A stretch of DNA of 64,000 nucleotides from Malus domestica. Taxonomy: Eukaryota > Streptophyta > Magnoliopsida > Rosales > Rosaceae. Location of the stretch: positions 31,273,001-31,337,000 of the forward strand of contig NC_091665.1 of assembly GCF_042453785.1 (NCBI RefSeq), given 5' to 3'. A program made the position numbers and the translations under genes. The notes under the pieces were generated by a model. That model was not told where the DNA came from, ran no database searches, and saw only the letters and a list, made by a program, of their open reading frames with translations. Positions 47,601 to 59,112 of the stretch are shown piece after piece (position 1 is the stretch's first letter; each line of letters opens with the position of its first letter).

Positions 47601-50600
47601 ATTCTAGTTCAGAGAGAGGCTCTTGGTCCACACGTGACTGTGAATTCTCAATCTCCAGCAGCTTTTGGATTGCTTCGGCAGCAGAGTCTATAGCCCATAC
47701 ATCCTCGCTGACATCTCTACGCAAAAGGAGTCATGAAACTGTTTTAAGAAATCAACCAAAATGCATTCTTTTCTTGAATGGCTGCAGATGCATGCTAAAT
47801 GATGATTTTTGCGGTTAGCACATGTGAAAAAGATGGCCACAAGCAATACCTTTTTGGATCTAGTCCAGCTGAAAGCAAGGCCGATTTCATGAGATTTATG
47901 AGAAACAAAGGGTTGTTGGAGAAGTATCCTCCATACGCTGAGATTTCCACCAGAAATTGCACGTCCAAAACAAACTGCTCCATGAAATATAAACAAAAGG
48001 AAATAAATTGAATGAACAAGGATGATGATAAAATGGACTAGTACACACGGTTGATAGCACTTCTCGAAGCATAAGGGAAAGCAAAGCAAAATGGAACCAG
48101 AGACCTGCTTCGAGTTGAAAGGATGCTCTTCCATCATATTCTCGCTATCGGTATCCCAGATCTCTATGTTGTTTGGAATCCAAGCAAATACGGCCTCTAT
48201 GAGCTCCCTTAGTAGCTCCATTAACCAATCAATTTCAAAGACATTGTCTTCAGAAAGCTTTTCCAGTTTCCGAAGTTCTAAAAACAGTACCTGATAATGA
48301 GACATCAGAATCAAAGGCGTATAAGCATCGTATAATCTAGTTCACAAACAACAAGCTTTGTACCAATAGGAGTTAGTAACTCTGGGGGAAATCAAAAGAA
48401 AATTGCTGAAACAGTGAATGAATAGTGACACTACTCTTCAAGTTATTTAAATGAAAACAAAATCAGCACAATTATCTGATTCGCAAAGTCACCTGAGAAG
48501 CAAGAGAGGGCATCAATCCCTGGAACACGCAAGACTCACCCTGGTCGTCAATGCAATTTTCGGGAGTAAGGTTGTCACTATTTCTTAGGGACATAATTTT
48601 ACATATAAATTGCTCACAATAAAGATCTCTGAGACGACTAGAAGCCTCCTGAATCAATGAGATACAACTATCAAGTTCCTTCGCTTGATAACTGTCTGGA
48701 AGGGTTTTCATTAACTCAGAGTTGATGTCACTGACAGCCTTGAAGATACTTCTAACCATGTTGGAGAAGAGTTGCTCGAGCGATGACAGATTGGCTAGTA
48801 TTGAAACCTGTTGCTGCACTGACTCGGCCAAGTATATTCTTGGATTACTTTTTTCTTTAACAGTCACCTGACAGTTGATGGCTATCGCAAGGATGTCTAC
48901 ATACTTTTTAAAGAGATTCATAAGTCCGCTAACGATTAATCCTTCGATTTGAAGGGAAACTAATGGGGTGACATCTAAAGTGATAGACTGGAAGGGAAAG
49001 AAAAAGTTGAGTGAGAAAAACATCATACAAGAAAGCTAAACTTTGCTGGGATTTTGTCGAAAATCAATTCAAAGAAAAAATGATACCTGCAGCAGCGTTA
49101 CAAACTTCCTGCCGCTGTTTGTGAGCAAGCAATATTCTGGTTGTTGGCCAACAACCATGGAAGAGCACCCTTCATTCATGATTCCAGATACAAGATATCT
49201 TCCCAAAACCCAAGCATCAGTTGCTGTAAAGATATCGACGACTTTCTTAAAATGGTCTAGGTGTTTACGCAGAACCTCTTCGATACAAGGGCGAATGTAG
49301 TTGATCAAGTACGGCCGCAACACTAATCTCTGACTTTCCAACAAAGAGCAAAAAGACATTGCAAACTGCACAGCTTCTACTGCTGTGGACAATCCACCAC
49401 TTATTTCTGATATGGATTTCACATACCTGTCGAAACAAGCACCAAACAATTTTGTTTCTCTACGAGCCCACTGGATAAGTTCTGATGCATAAGAAGAAGT
49501 CTCCCCATATAACATCACAAAACTTCTTGCTGCTTGAGAAATCATAGAGAACACAAACTTTGAAAGCTCCCTGATATAAACCCTATTCAAAAACGATTTC
49601 GAAGCCTGCAAATTTAGTGTCCCAGACGCAATGCGCGAACGGTAATACTTGATCAACAATTGTGTTGCGAGATGGCTGTCACCTAGTCTGCAGAGCCCCA
49701 CCAGCGCTTTCTGAAGTTCCGGCGCAGCTATTCTTGGATTTTCAGCCACCATTGTCAACTGCATTGTAACCAAAGCCTTCCTCTCGGAAATTTCAGTACT
49801 AAATAACCTCAGCTCATCCAACGGGCGACCCTCCTCAAACTGCAACCTCTGGAAATTCTCGTCCTCTAATTCGAAGATGGTCAATGCTTCATCGATTCTG
49901 TTTTCAGACAAGAGAGTGTCCAAGGTTGCTAAAACATCATTTGCATGATCCCCTAAGTTGGTGATGGTAACTGGTTCTGAAAATTCCGAAAATTCGGGTT
50001 CTTCAAAAACCAAGTCTATAGTCTCCTTTGATAAAACCTTCAAATATATGCCATCTGCAAGTTCACTTACAAGCCTCTTTTGGGTCACTACATGGTTCTT
50101 CAGTTGCTTCAACTCATTTTCCACAAGCCCTACTTCTTCAAATATTCTACAAAAATGAAAGATAAAACACATTCCCACTTATTTTTGCTGACAAATATTC
50201 ACCTCAATTCACTATTGCGATTGACTTCAAACTTAAGAAAAACTACATATAAGTAAAGATAATTGCACAATAAAAAGAGAATTTTCAATAGAACTGTCAC
50301 ACCGCCACCTAATGCTACCAATCCACAGGTTATGATATGAGTACATTGCCGTCGATTGGTGAAAGTTAAAAGTTTGGTGAAAGTTGACCGATTGGTGAAA
50401 GTTGAAAGATTGATGAAAGTTGAAGGCTTGCTTTGTATGTATTTTGTATGTGTTTCATGTGTCATGTGTTCTGTGTGTGCTTCATATCTATCATGTGTTT
50501 TGTATGTCCTTCACATGTGTTTTGTATGTGTTTCACATGTGTTCTGTGTGTCTTATGTGTTTTATATATTTTGTGTTTATACATCTCTATCATGATTTTC

Positions 50601-51629
50601 ATATTCTTCGATAATGTTTCATACGTTTCATGTATCGATTTAGTGAATTTTCAATATTTATCGGAATTTAAATATTTTTAAATTAAAATGTTCATAAAAT
50701 TAATTTACGATAGTCTACATAATATTTTTTTTTAAAGTTAATTTAAGAAAAAAATTAGCCTAAGTTTATTCTTTAATAATCCCGTGCTAAAATTTTAGGC
50801 CAAAAGGGTTGGAGCAAAAAATCTATTTATAAGCTAAAAGCTAAATTTTCCGGGCTAAAAAATTTGGCTTTTAGCCCAAGGGTTGGAGATGGTCTTATAA
50901 CTTTATAACATATGGATTGATAACATTATGTGACGATGTAACCTTCATACTCAAAACTTTCTCTAAAGGTCGTACCAAGTGCACAAGCTCCCACTTTACG
51001 CAGGGTCTGGGAGAGATGAATGTCGGCTAGCCTTACCCTCATTTATGGAGAGGCTGCTCCCAAGTCTCGAACCCGAGACCTACCGCTCATGGGTAAAGGC
51101 ACTTGTCATCGCACCAAGTGCAACCTTTATACTCAAAACTTTCTCTAAAATACATAATTTATACTCTGCTGAATAATTAGAAAAGATGTATACCTAGACC
51201 CTTTTTTAGAGTGACTGTCACACTACTGTTACAAATTTATTAAACTCAAAAATTTATCCACAAAAGTTTATACCTGACGAAGGCCGAATAATTCGAAAAG
51301 ATGTGTTTGTGAAATTCTTCGCCGGATGCAGCCTTTAGCTCCAAGAGTTCTGAACACAGATGCTTAATTCCCTATAATCAACAGCATATTATATTAAGTG
51401 AACCTTTTTCCTCACATTTTCTCGGAAACCAAACAGAAAGTAATCAACTAAATCAATTAAACGAACAGAAAGAACTGACCTTTCCAGTCATGGATTGAAG
51501 GTCGGACTCGTCGTCTTCTCCGTCGCTGGACACGGAGGACAAGTCAGAGGCGGTGTCGGACTGCGTGGAGTTCTCCATTTCCGGCAGGTCCCGGAATCGG
51601 AATCTGGAAGAAGTGGAAGAAGATTCCAT
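46873..51629 (-). CDS. EXO84C: Exocyst complex subunit EXO84 (C-type) with long acidic repeat tail
   Basis: A subunit of the octameric exocyst that tethers secretory vesicles at the plasma membrane. Seven exons: 51480-51629, 51274-51371, 49087-50146, 48493-48987, 48105-48290, 47850-47974 and 46873-47716. All phases fit, giving 985 residues. The N-terminus is Ser/Asp/Glu-rich (SDLSSVSSDGEDDESDLQS). The Vps51/EXO84-type coiled part has VENELKQLKNHVVTQKRLVS. The helical EXO84 body runs through IEIWDTDSENMMEEHPF and ends near GLDPKRDVSEDVWAIDSAAE (residue ~718). The last 270 residues are five to six degenerate acidic repeats of about 40-45 residues (ESFQDD..SSSEED..NAE.EPL type). Arabidopsis EXO84C is near 770 residues as I recall, so the tail is unusually long. 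The start at 51629 is preferred to an in-frame ATG at 51653 by the MESSS opening. The upstream intron of 1.1 kb holds a SINE and tandem repeats. Confidence 0.87.
50340..50640. repeat. Intronic tandem repeats in EXO84 intron 2
   Basis: Two simple-sequence blocks. 50355-50427 holds four to five copies of a unit of about 15 bases like 'gattggtgaaagttga'. 50430-50560 is an irregular TGT/CATGTGT-rich run with 'gtatgtgtttcatgtg' style units. Neither is coding. Confidence 0.75.
50968..51121 (-). mobile_element. Au-type SINE in EXO84 intron 2
   Basis: In minus-strand orientation it begins with a tRNA-related part (GGTGCGATGACAAGTGCC as A box region, GGTCTCGGGTTCGAGAC as B box) and continues with GCCTCTCCATAAATGAGGGT and GGCTAGCCGACATTCATCTC, the plant Au SINE body as I recall it. 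Flanking direct repeats of 28 bases (50940-50967 and 51122-51149) differ at one position and are a long target duplication. About 154 bases, apparently full length. Confidence 0.88.
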
Positions 51630-52869
51630 TGAAACTGGCTTCCCATCACCCAAACGGCCCCGTATTCTCCAATGGAGGATATAAAGGAAGCAGTAGCCAT
51701 TGGAAGCCGCTAAAAAATCCAGCCTTTTCCCTTGGACTCTCTCTCTCGTCGTTTCCTACTTCTGTTGGCTACTTCTGTTGGCGCGCGCGCTCTTTGGTTT
51801 CTTCGTTCATATGCTGAAACGACTTCGTTTCGTACTTCCCAGTTCCATTGCCGGCCTTCTGCTTGTGTAGCAAGCATTTTGTCTAGGACACCTCTTTTAC
51901 TTCTCCTACACATTTTTGGTTTTTTGCCGTCGAATCGGATGAATTGAATAAGATCAACAGACCAAAATGAACAAGGATGTGAAAAGCAAAAATGGTGTGT
52001 GGATAACACACCCCTTTGTTTATGGGAATTTTTAGATGACGATTTGCATACTGTCACATGACTTTCTGTACTAATTATATACAAACATGTTAGGTTTTAT
52101 TTTTCTTTTTCTAAAAGAAGGACAAATTATGGCAAATTATGGTTATCCATCTTTTTTTGCCCAGAGAGGGAATAGAGAATTTCATCTTACTCGTGGCTAG
52201 GGTCAAATAAACTTATCAGCTCGAAACATCGAATTCAGGACCTTCCATTGGGGTCAAACAGACTCACCAGCTCGAAGTATCGAATTCAGGACCTCCCGCA
52301 TTTTTTTTGTTGGTTGGGAAACCGCAGTCTGCGCTCTTACCACTAAGCCACTTATTGTGATTGACATGTTAATTTCTTTTCAGACTGGTGCGAGACATCA
52401 CTGAGAGGGAGGTGGATTGTCTGCCCTCCCATTTCCATACTTTTCTTATCTCCTCCTGTTTTATGTGGTCACTATTAAGCCACGTCAGTATTTTATATTC
52501 CTATTACTTTTTATTTTATTATTTTTATAAAAAAAATTAATATAAAATATTGACATGAATTAACTATGATCATATAAATAAGAGATTATGGGAATAATAT
52601 GGAAATGGATAGCAGACAATCCACCTCTCACTTAGCGTATGTGACAATGAATCCGTAGCAATACAAGTTGCTCGCAAAGGCCGACGTCGTTTTGGGAAGT
52701 CAAATAGAAAGGAACTTGGGGCCAATAGCCAAAGTGTCTTTCCAACTTTTTCCAAAAATAAAAAATAAAAAAAAATAAAAAATCTTTCCAACTCCCAACT
52801 CCACAAATCCAACGGGGCCATAAAACTACAGGGAGTTGCAATTCCCTCTTTCCAACCGGTCAAACAGCA
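51630..52869. promoter_or_regulatory. Divergent EXO84-PSAT1 intergenic region
   Basis: Shared upstream region of two divergent genes, 1.24 kb. It contains a GC run near 51781-51790, a MITE at 52402-52630, and AT-rich spacer. An A-rich run at 52755-52780 precedes PSAT1. No clear TATA box. Dozens of short frames here look spurious. Confidence 0.5.
52402..52630. mobile_element. Mutator-type MITE, degraded relative of the one at 38007
   Basis: Left end GGGAGGTGGATTGTCTGCCCT and right end AGCAGACAATCCACCTCTC are inverted. The interior has the same 'tgtggtcac..taagccacgt' and 'atataaaatat' arms as 38007-38226 but with many changes. Flanks (CACTGAGAG and CACTTAGCG) are only partly alike, consistent with an old 9-bp duplication. 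Confidence 0.75.
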
Positions 52870-55800
52870 ATGCGATCACCGTCGTACAACCACCATGTCA
52901 CGGTGTTTCTCCTCCTCCTTCTTCCTCATCTCTTCCATGGCGTCGGAGGGGACTGGACCGGCGACTACTCCAAACTCTCCGGCATCATAATCCCTGGCTT
53001 GGCCTCCACGCAGCTCCGCGCGTGGTCGATCCTCGACTGCCCTTACTCTCCTCTCGATTTCAACCCTCTCGATTTGGTCTGGCTCGACAGCACCAGAGTC
53101 CGTCTCTCTCTCTCTCTCTCTCTGCTTTCAATTATCCGAAAAGCTCCGATTTCTTCAAATTTCTGATGATTTTGTGCGTTGCAGATGCTCTCCGCCGTGA
53201 ACTGCTGGCTGAAATGTATGCTTCTTGACCCTTACAATCAAACGGATCACCCGGAATGCAAGTCCCGGCCCGATAGCGGCCTTTCGGCGATCACGGAGCT
53301 CGATCCTGGCTACATAACAGGTAACATTTGCATTTCTCTGAACTTCATCTGTTTCTGATTCATATTTTCAAGCTTTTGCCTTTCTTTTTTTTTTTCTTTT
53401 TCGAAATAGGTCCTCTTTCTTCGGTGTGGAAAGAATGGCTGAAATGGTGTGTTGAATTCGGAATCGAGGCGAATGCAATTATTGCTGTGCCTTATGACTG
53501 GAGGCTGTCACCATCTAAGCTCGAGGAGCGAGACCTTTACTTTCACAAGCTAAAGTTTGTATTTTTATCTCCTTTTCATGCTGTTCTTACTAATTATTTT
53601 ATGTTCTTCTACGAATCCGTCAGTTTCGTTACTACCAAATTGATGCAATAACCAGAAGTGTTAGTGTCAAATGATGTTCATATGCTAACTTGTTAATTAT
53701 GTTTGGACTTTCCATCATGTGAAAAAAATTCAGATTAACATTTGAAACGGCGCTGAAACTTCGAGGTGGGCCCTCATTAGTGTTTGCCCATTCACTAGGG
53801 AATCATGTCTTCCGCTACTTTTTGGAGTGGTTGAAGCTGGAAATTGCACCAAAACATTATATCCAATGGCTGGATGAGCACATTCATGCCTATTTTGCCG
53901 TTGGTACGGTTGGATTACATCAAAATCTGTTTAACTTGAAAGTTTTGTTGCTTAGAATCGTGTGTGGTATTTATCTCGTTTGTTTTGTTGACTTGGTTCA
54001 AGGAGCTCCACTACTTGGTACAGTCGAGGCAGTCAAAGGAACACTTTCTGGATTAACATTTGGCCTTCCTATTTCTGAGGTGACCTCTTTTTTGCTAGTT
54101 GATAAACCTCCTCAAGATAGTTTGTTTGTTTTTCTTTTCCTTTACTCCTCCAAGATGTAATTGTAGCTTTTGTCTTACGTTTTGTTTAAGTATTTGTTAA
54201 TGGCTTATGGAAAAAAAACAGAACAAGCCAATTGTTTTGTCTTTTAAGTCATTACACTTCAGATACGTAAATACCGGTGAGAAGTCCTAAATTTTTTGTC
54301 TTGATCATGCTCTGTAAACTCAAGAAAATAAATGCGTCTGACAATCAGTTAAACTTAAAATCACTTTTCAAGCCTAAATATCTTGTCTTGAAATAGTGGA
54401 TATTCATGATAATTTCTTTTAGATGTAAAATTCATGTTGTAACATGGTTCATATTATATGTGTTTCCGTTATCAGGGGACATCTCGGTTGATGGTCAATT
54501 CTTTTGCTTCTACATTATGGATGTTGCCATTTTCAAAGTATTGTAGGGCAGATAATACATGCTGGAAACATTTCTCTGCGGATGTCAGGGACAAGAGTGG
54601 TCATCATAATTATCATTGTGATGATAGGGAATTTCACTTTAACTTCTCTGGGTGGCCAACAAATATTATCAATATTGAAATTCCTTCAATCCCTGGTAAG
54701 ATTTTGACCACAATGCACTTTTTTTTTTTGTTGCAATGTTGTTTTTCATAGGTACTCTTTGCATCTTATATTGACAGGATTTGGAGCGTATCCATCTGTT
54801 ACAGAAGTAGCTGAGGGCAACTTGTCTAGCATAGAATGTGGGCTTCCTACCCAATTGTCTTTCTCTGGTTGCGAAATATCAGATGGGACCTTTTTCAAAG
54901 CAATAGAGGATTATGACCCAGACATGAAGAGGGTTTTGCATCAATTAAAAAAGTGAGTATTTTGATATTAATCATAATGAAGTATCATTTTGCTTGCTTG
55001 TTTTTCTGACATTGGTGCCTTTACGTGACAGCTTTTGTTGTCCATGTTGCTGGGTTGAAACTTAGTCCTTTACAACTTCTAGTAGTGGCATGAACTTCAA
55101 GCTTTCTTCAATAGTTGTTATACTTTCATCGATTAGTTAGGTTAGTGTTCCATTACCTAGGGTAAGCAACACCATCAAATGCCAGTGGCAAAGGACACAT
55201 TTTCCCATACAATGTGTTGCTCTTTTTCATTGTATATATATTACCGGTGGACATTAGATTAAGCTATCTTGACTGTAGTTCCCAGGTTTTATATGGATAA
55301 ATGATCTTAAACAGAAAGTTTCTGTGCTATGCATGTGGTCCCTTAACATTCTGTTTCTACTTTTTTTTTTTTAAATAAATAAATATGTTTTGACCTTTTT
55401 CAAGCTATATGATGTTGATGTCTGTCTCAGCTTTTCAACTGGACTGTTTATTTCAGGTTATATCATGATGATCCAGTTTTAAATCCGCTTTCACCATGGG
55501 ACAGGCCACCTCTAAAAAATATATTTTGTATCTATGGAACAGACTTGAAAACCGAGGTATATTTGCAACATAGTAGCAAATGATATATTTCTTTGTATCA
55601 TGACTGAAGCAACTTCACATGATTGGCGTTCTTGTTTGGTTTTTGTTGTGAGTTTTCTATCAAAGTAGTGAATTTGGAAATATAACTTTCGTCTGCTTTC
55701 TTTCATAGTATTTTCCATGCTTGAAATAATTGTATTTTATTATTACCAGGTCATAGTTGCTTATAAGATGCACTTGCTGCTACTCTTCAGATCAATAAGT

Positions 55801-58090
55801 TTTAGTGACAATAATAAAAGCTGCTAGATTCTATTCATCCTAAGATATGTTTTTCTTATGACTAGGGATTTTTGGGTGCCTGTTCTACATTTAGCTGCTA
55901 CCGGTGTTGTGGTGAATGATAGTTTTGGTGTCTTGGCATGGAAAAACAGGTTGGTTACTATTTTGCACCAAGTGGCAAGCCCTACCCTGATAATTGGATC
56001 ATTACTGATGTGATTTATGAGCTTGAAGGTTCCTTGTTCTCAAGGTAAGTTTCCTCCTGACTTTCCATACTACACAAGTACACCTGGTGCATGTCACTTG
56101 AATACATTTACTGCAAATGCATTATCAAATGTGATATGTACTTAACTGGTAGGCCTCTTTCTCCTTCTGTAAGGGTCTATGTGGTAAAACATCATTGGGT
56201 GTTGACTTTATCGTGTAAGCAAAGCAGATAGATATCAACATATTATCATTTCTGTATATATCAATTACCTAATTATTGCACAAATGACGTTTTGAAAACT
56301 GGCATACGTTCAAAGTGTTACAGTCCTTTTTGGAAACTCTACAGTTGACAATTCCATTATATTCTTGTAGGTCAGGAAATCTTGTTGATGGAAATGCAGG
56401 AGCTTCAAGCGGGGATGAGACTGTCAGTTAAAAATTATTTCATGCAAGCATGGTTCAAGTTTGATTCTCCTGCTTCATTAACACTTTATTTAACAGGTCC
56501 CATACCATTCTCTTTCTTATTGCAAGAATTGGCTTGGACCAAAAGTCAACATAACTAGGGCGCCTCAGGTATTTGTCTCTCCTTTGAGTACATAGTACAT
56601 GAGTTTGTCTGAAGTGACTCATTTCATTTGTCTGTTTAAGAAACAAAAATGAGAATCTTCATCAGTAAGTTTGATGTGCTTCTTCACCAGTAATGTGACA
56701 TCCCACATCGCTCAGGGGAGTGATCCTTAAATGTATATTCTCATCCCTACCTAGCATGAGGCTTTTTGGGAGCTCACTGGCTTTGGGTTCCATCGGAACT
56801 CTGAAGTTAAGCGAGTAGCACACGAGAGCAATCCCATGTTGGGTGACCCACTGGCAAGTTCTCGTGTGAGTTTCCAAAAACAAAACCGTGAGGGCGTGGT
56901 CGGGGCCCAAAGCGGACAATATCGTGCTACGGTGGTGGAGCAGGCCCGAGAAGTGGTCCGCCCCGGGCCGGGATGTGACAAATGGTATCAGAGCCAATCC
57001 CTGGCTGGAAGTGTGCCGACGAGGACGTCGGGCCCCTAAGGGGGTGAATTGTGACATCTCACATCGCCCAGAGGAGTGATCCTTAAATGTATATTCTCAT
57101 CCCTACCTAGCATGAGGCCTTTTGGGAGTTCACTGGCTTCAGGTTCCATCGGAACTCTGAAGTTAGGCGAGTAGCGCGCGAGAGCAATCCCATGATGGGT
57201 GATCCACTGGGAAGTTCTCATGTGAGTTCCTAGAAACAAAACCGTGAGGGCGTAGTCGGGGTCCAAAGCGGACAATATCGTGCTACGGTGGTGGAGCGGG
57301 CCCGGGATGTGGTGAACCCCAGGCCGGGATGTGACAGGTAAAGTGCCCCTTGTATGTGAGTTTTGATTATTCATTTTCTTAATGTTGTAGTCGGAGCATG
57401 ATGGTTCTGATGTGCAAGTGGAGTTGAACGTGGAACATCATCATGAAGAAGATATACTGCCCAACATGACAAGGTTGCCAAGGGTCAAGTACATAACTTT
57501 CTATGAAGATTCTGAAAGTATACCAGGAAAAAGGACGGCAGTCTGGGAGATAGATAAAGGTTTCCATTTTCCACTCTCTTGTAGTTATCCTATAATTATT
57601 TGTTGCACATAAATAAGAGATCTTGTATAATTTACCATCTTTGGTAACACTATCTTAATGTAGCGAATCATAGGAACATTGTTAGATCTCCAGTTGTAAT
57701 GAGAGAGTTGTGGCTTGAAATGTGGCACGATATCCATCCCGATGCGAAATCAAAATTTGTTACTAAAGGTGAATTTTTCTTCTCTTCTTCATCTTCTATC
57801 TCCTCCTCCTTTTTGCTGACATGACATATAAATTCTGCAAACAGCCAAGCGTGGACCTCTGAGGGATGAGGACTGTTATTGGGATTATGGAAAAGCTCGA
57901 TGTGCATGGGCAGAACACTGCGAATATAGGTTTGTTGTCCTAAAACTAATGTCTTTCCCAAAAGTTTTCCTTTTCACCCCTTAATTTTCAAGCTTGATGA
58001 TGCAGATACCTATTCGGAGATGTTCATTTGGGACAGAGCTGTAGGTTGAAGAATTCTTCAGCGGATCTTCTTTTGCATTATTTGTATTAG
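52870..58090 (+). CDS. PSAT1: Phospholipid--sterol O-acyltransferase (LCAT family)
   Basis: Moves an acyl group from phospholipid to sterols to make sterol esters, in ER/microsomal membranes. Fifteen exons: 52870-53097, 53185-53320, 53410-53554, 53734-53903, 54003-54079, 54476-54695, 54778-54952, 55457-55556, 55950-56044, 56371-56422, 56497-56568, 57391-57559, 57664-57768, 57845-57929 and 58006-58090. All phases fit, giving 637 residues (633 in Arabidopsis as I recall). There is a signal peptide (FLLLLLPHLFHGV), the oxyanion/lid region IIIPGLASTQLRAW, the nucleophile motif VFAHSLGNH (Ser ~190), catalytic Asp in GDETVPYHSL, and a His in the EHHHEED region. Intron 11 carries a Cassandra TRIM. 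A (CT)n run follows the first donor. Intact; divergent from EXO84. Confidence 0.94.
53102..53123. repeat. (CT)n microsatellite in PSAT1 intron 1
   Basis: About 11 CT units, 4 bases after the exon 1 donor. Confidence 0.92.
56694..56980 (+). repeat. Cassandra left LTR
   Basis: 287 bases; 5S-like segment at about 56780-56870. Confidence 0.92.
57050..57336 (+). repeat. Cassandra right LTR
   Basis: 287 bases; 5S-like segment at about 57136-57228. Confidence 0.92.
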
Positions 58091-59112
58091 GAGGTCTCTC
58101 TTTCTTCATTATCTTCTTACTAAAATTTTAGTTCCACCAGTTCTGCATAAATCGGAATATACAACAATATCATCATTATCCTACTGTTAGAATGAATTGT
58201 CTACCATGATCCATGCTGTTTTGGTGATATTTCGGGTTTGTCTCTTCAGGTACTAGCACGGACCCATTCAGGTCCCTTGCAGATATTTTCGAGAACTGGA
58301 GGCACATACCATTAACGGTTGAGCAATTCCCTTTTATATCAAGCAAAGTCGAGACTGCATCCCAGATCTTCAAAATGCTTGATGATTTTGTTGGTAGAAA
58401 CCTTACTCAACGCCTCAGCTTTGTCTGCAGTCGATTTTTGCAGCTGGAGGACAGCACTGCTGTATCTGATTTGCTTGCCGCTCAGCCCTCCCAAACTGTG
58501 TCGCGCTGTATATTATTATTTTATGGTTAACTTTTAGTCTGCTATGAGGTTCTTGCCGATAAGTGTACCTTGTTTACTTGATTAGTATAGCTCTTAGAGG
58601 AACTACTGAACGACGCAAAGATCTGTATCGAACTAGAGTCTGTTGATATTCGAGATCCAACTGAAATAGGCATTAAACTCACATTTACAGAATACGATGT
58701 TGTTCTTGTAGATTTTGTATGTAAGTGTTGAAAATGTTCTTGAGGAGTGACGATTGATTGCAGATTAACGAACTTGTTACGAATAAATCATCTTATGCAT
58801 CTTTGAATCCATATAACTGAGAAATCCTTGTTGAACATTTGCTGAGTTGAGAACAACTCAAGTGAAGAAAACAGATTCTCAAATGCCGTTTTTCGTTTAA
58901 TTTCGACACTATTTCCGACGATACTTTCATGATATCCGGGGAAGAACAAAGATGGGTTCAAACAGCAATGGTAAGCCAAAGGAAACAGAATGAGAATTCA
59001 ATTTTACATTTGTATCGATCACCCCTACAAGGAAAAGCTTATACAACAAAGATGTGTGGTTCATGGAGGAAGAAATAAATCTAAGGATCCCGGATCTTCC
59101 GAAAAAAATCAG
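58091..59112. other. Convergent 3' region of PSAT1 and RhoGDI
   Basis: 3' flank of both genes. A stretch at about 58250-58530 is open in one frame (ADIFENWRHIPLTVEQF style), has no start and matches nothing I know. It may be chance, or part of a spliced 3' UTR. The rest is AT-rich with no feature. Confidence 0.45.

Larger units (their letters stand above)
56694..57336 (+). mobile_element. Cassandra TRIM element with 5S rRNA-like LTRs
   Basis: A 643-base terminal-repeat retrotransposon in miniature. LTRs of 287 bases each (56694-56980 and 57050-57336) begin TGTGACATC and end GGATGTGACA. The 69-base spacer has the tRNA-Met primer site TGGTATCAGAGCC just after the left LTR and a purine tract AAGGGGGTGAAT before the right one. 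Each LTR contains a 5S rRNA-derived part (GGAACTCTGAAGTTAAGCGA, GGGTGACCCACTGG), the hallmark of Cassandra. Flanks AGTAA and GGTAA fit a 5-bp target duplication with one change. It encodes no protein and depends on other elements. The LTRs differ at a modest number of sites, so it is of moderate age. Confidence 0.93.

Noticed and set aside
51710-52084. 124-codon minus-strand frame upstream of EXO84
   Set aside because: It is in the divergent promoter region, is low in complexity, has no family match and no splice link to EXO84.
56780-56870. 5S rRNA gene
   Set aside because: The 5S-like sequence is part of the Cassandra LTR, appears twice 356 bases apart, and has Cassandra's termini, primer site and purine tract.
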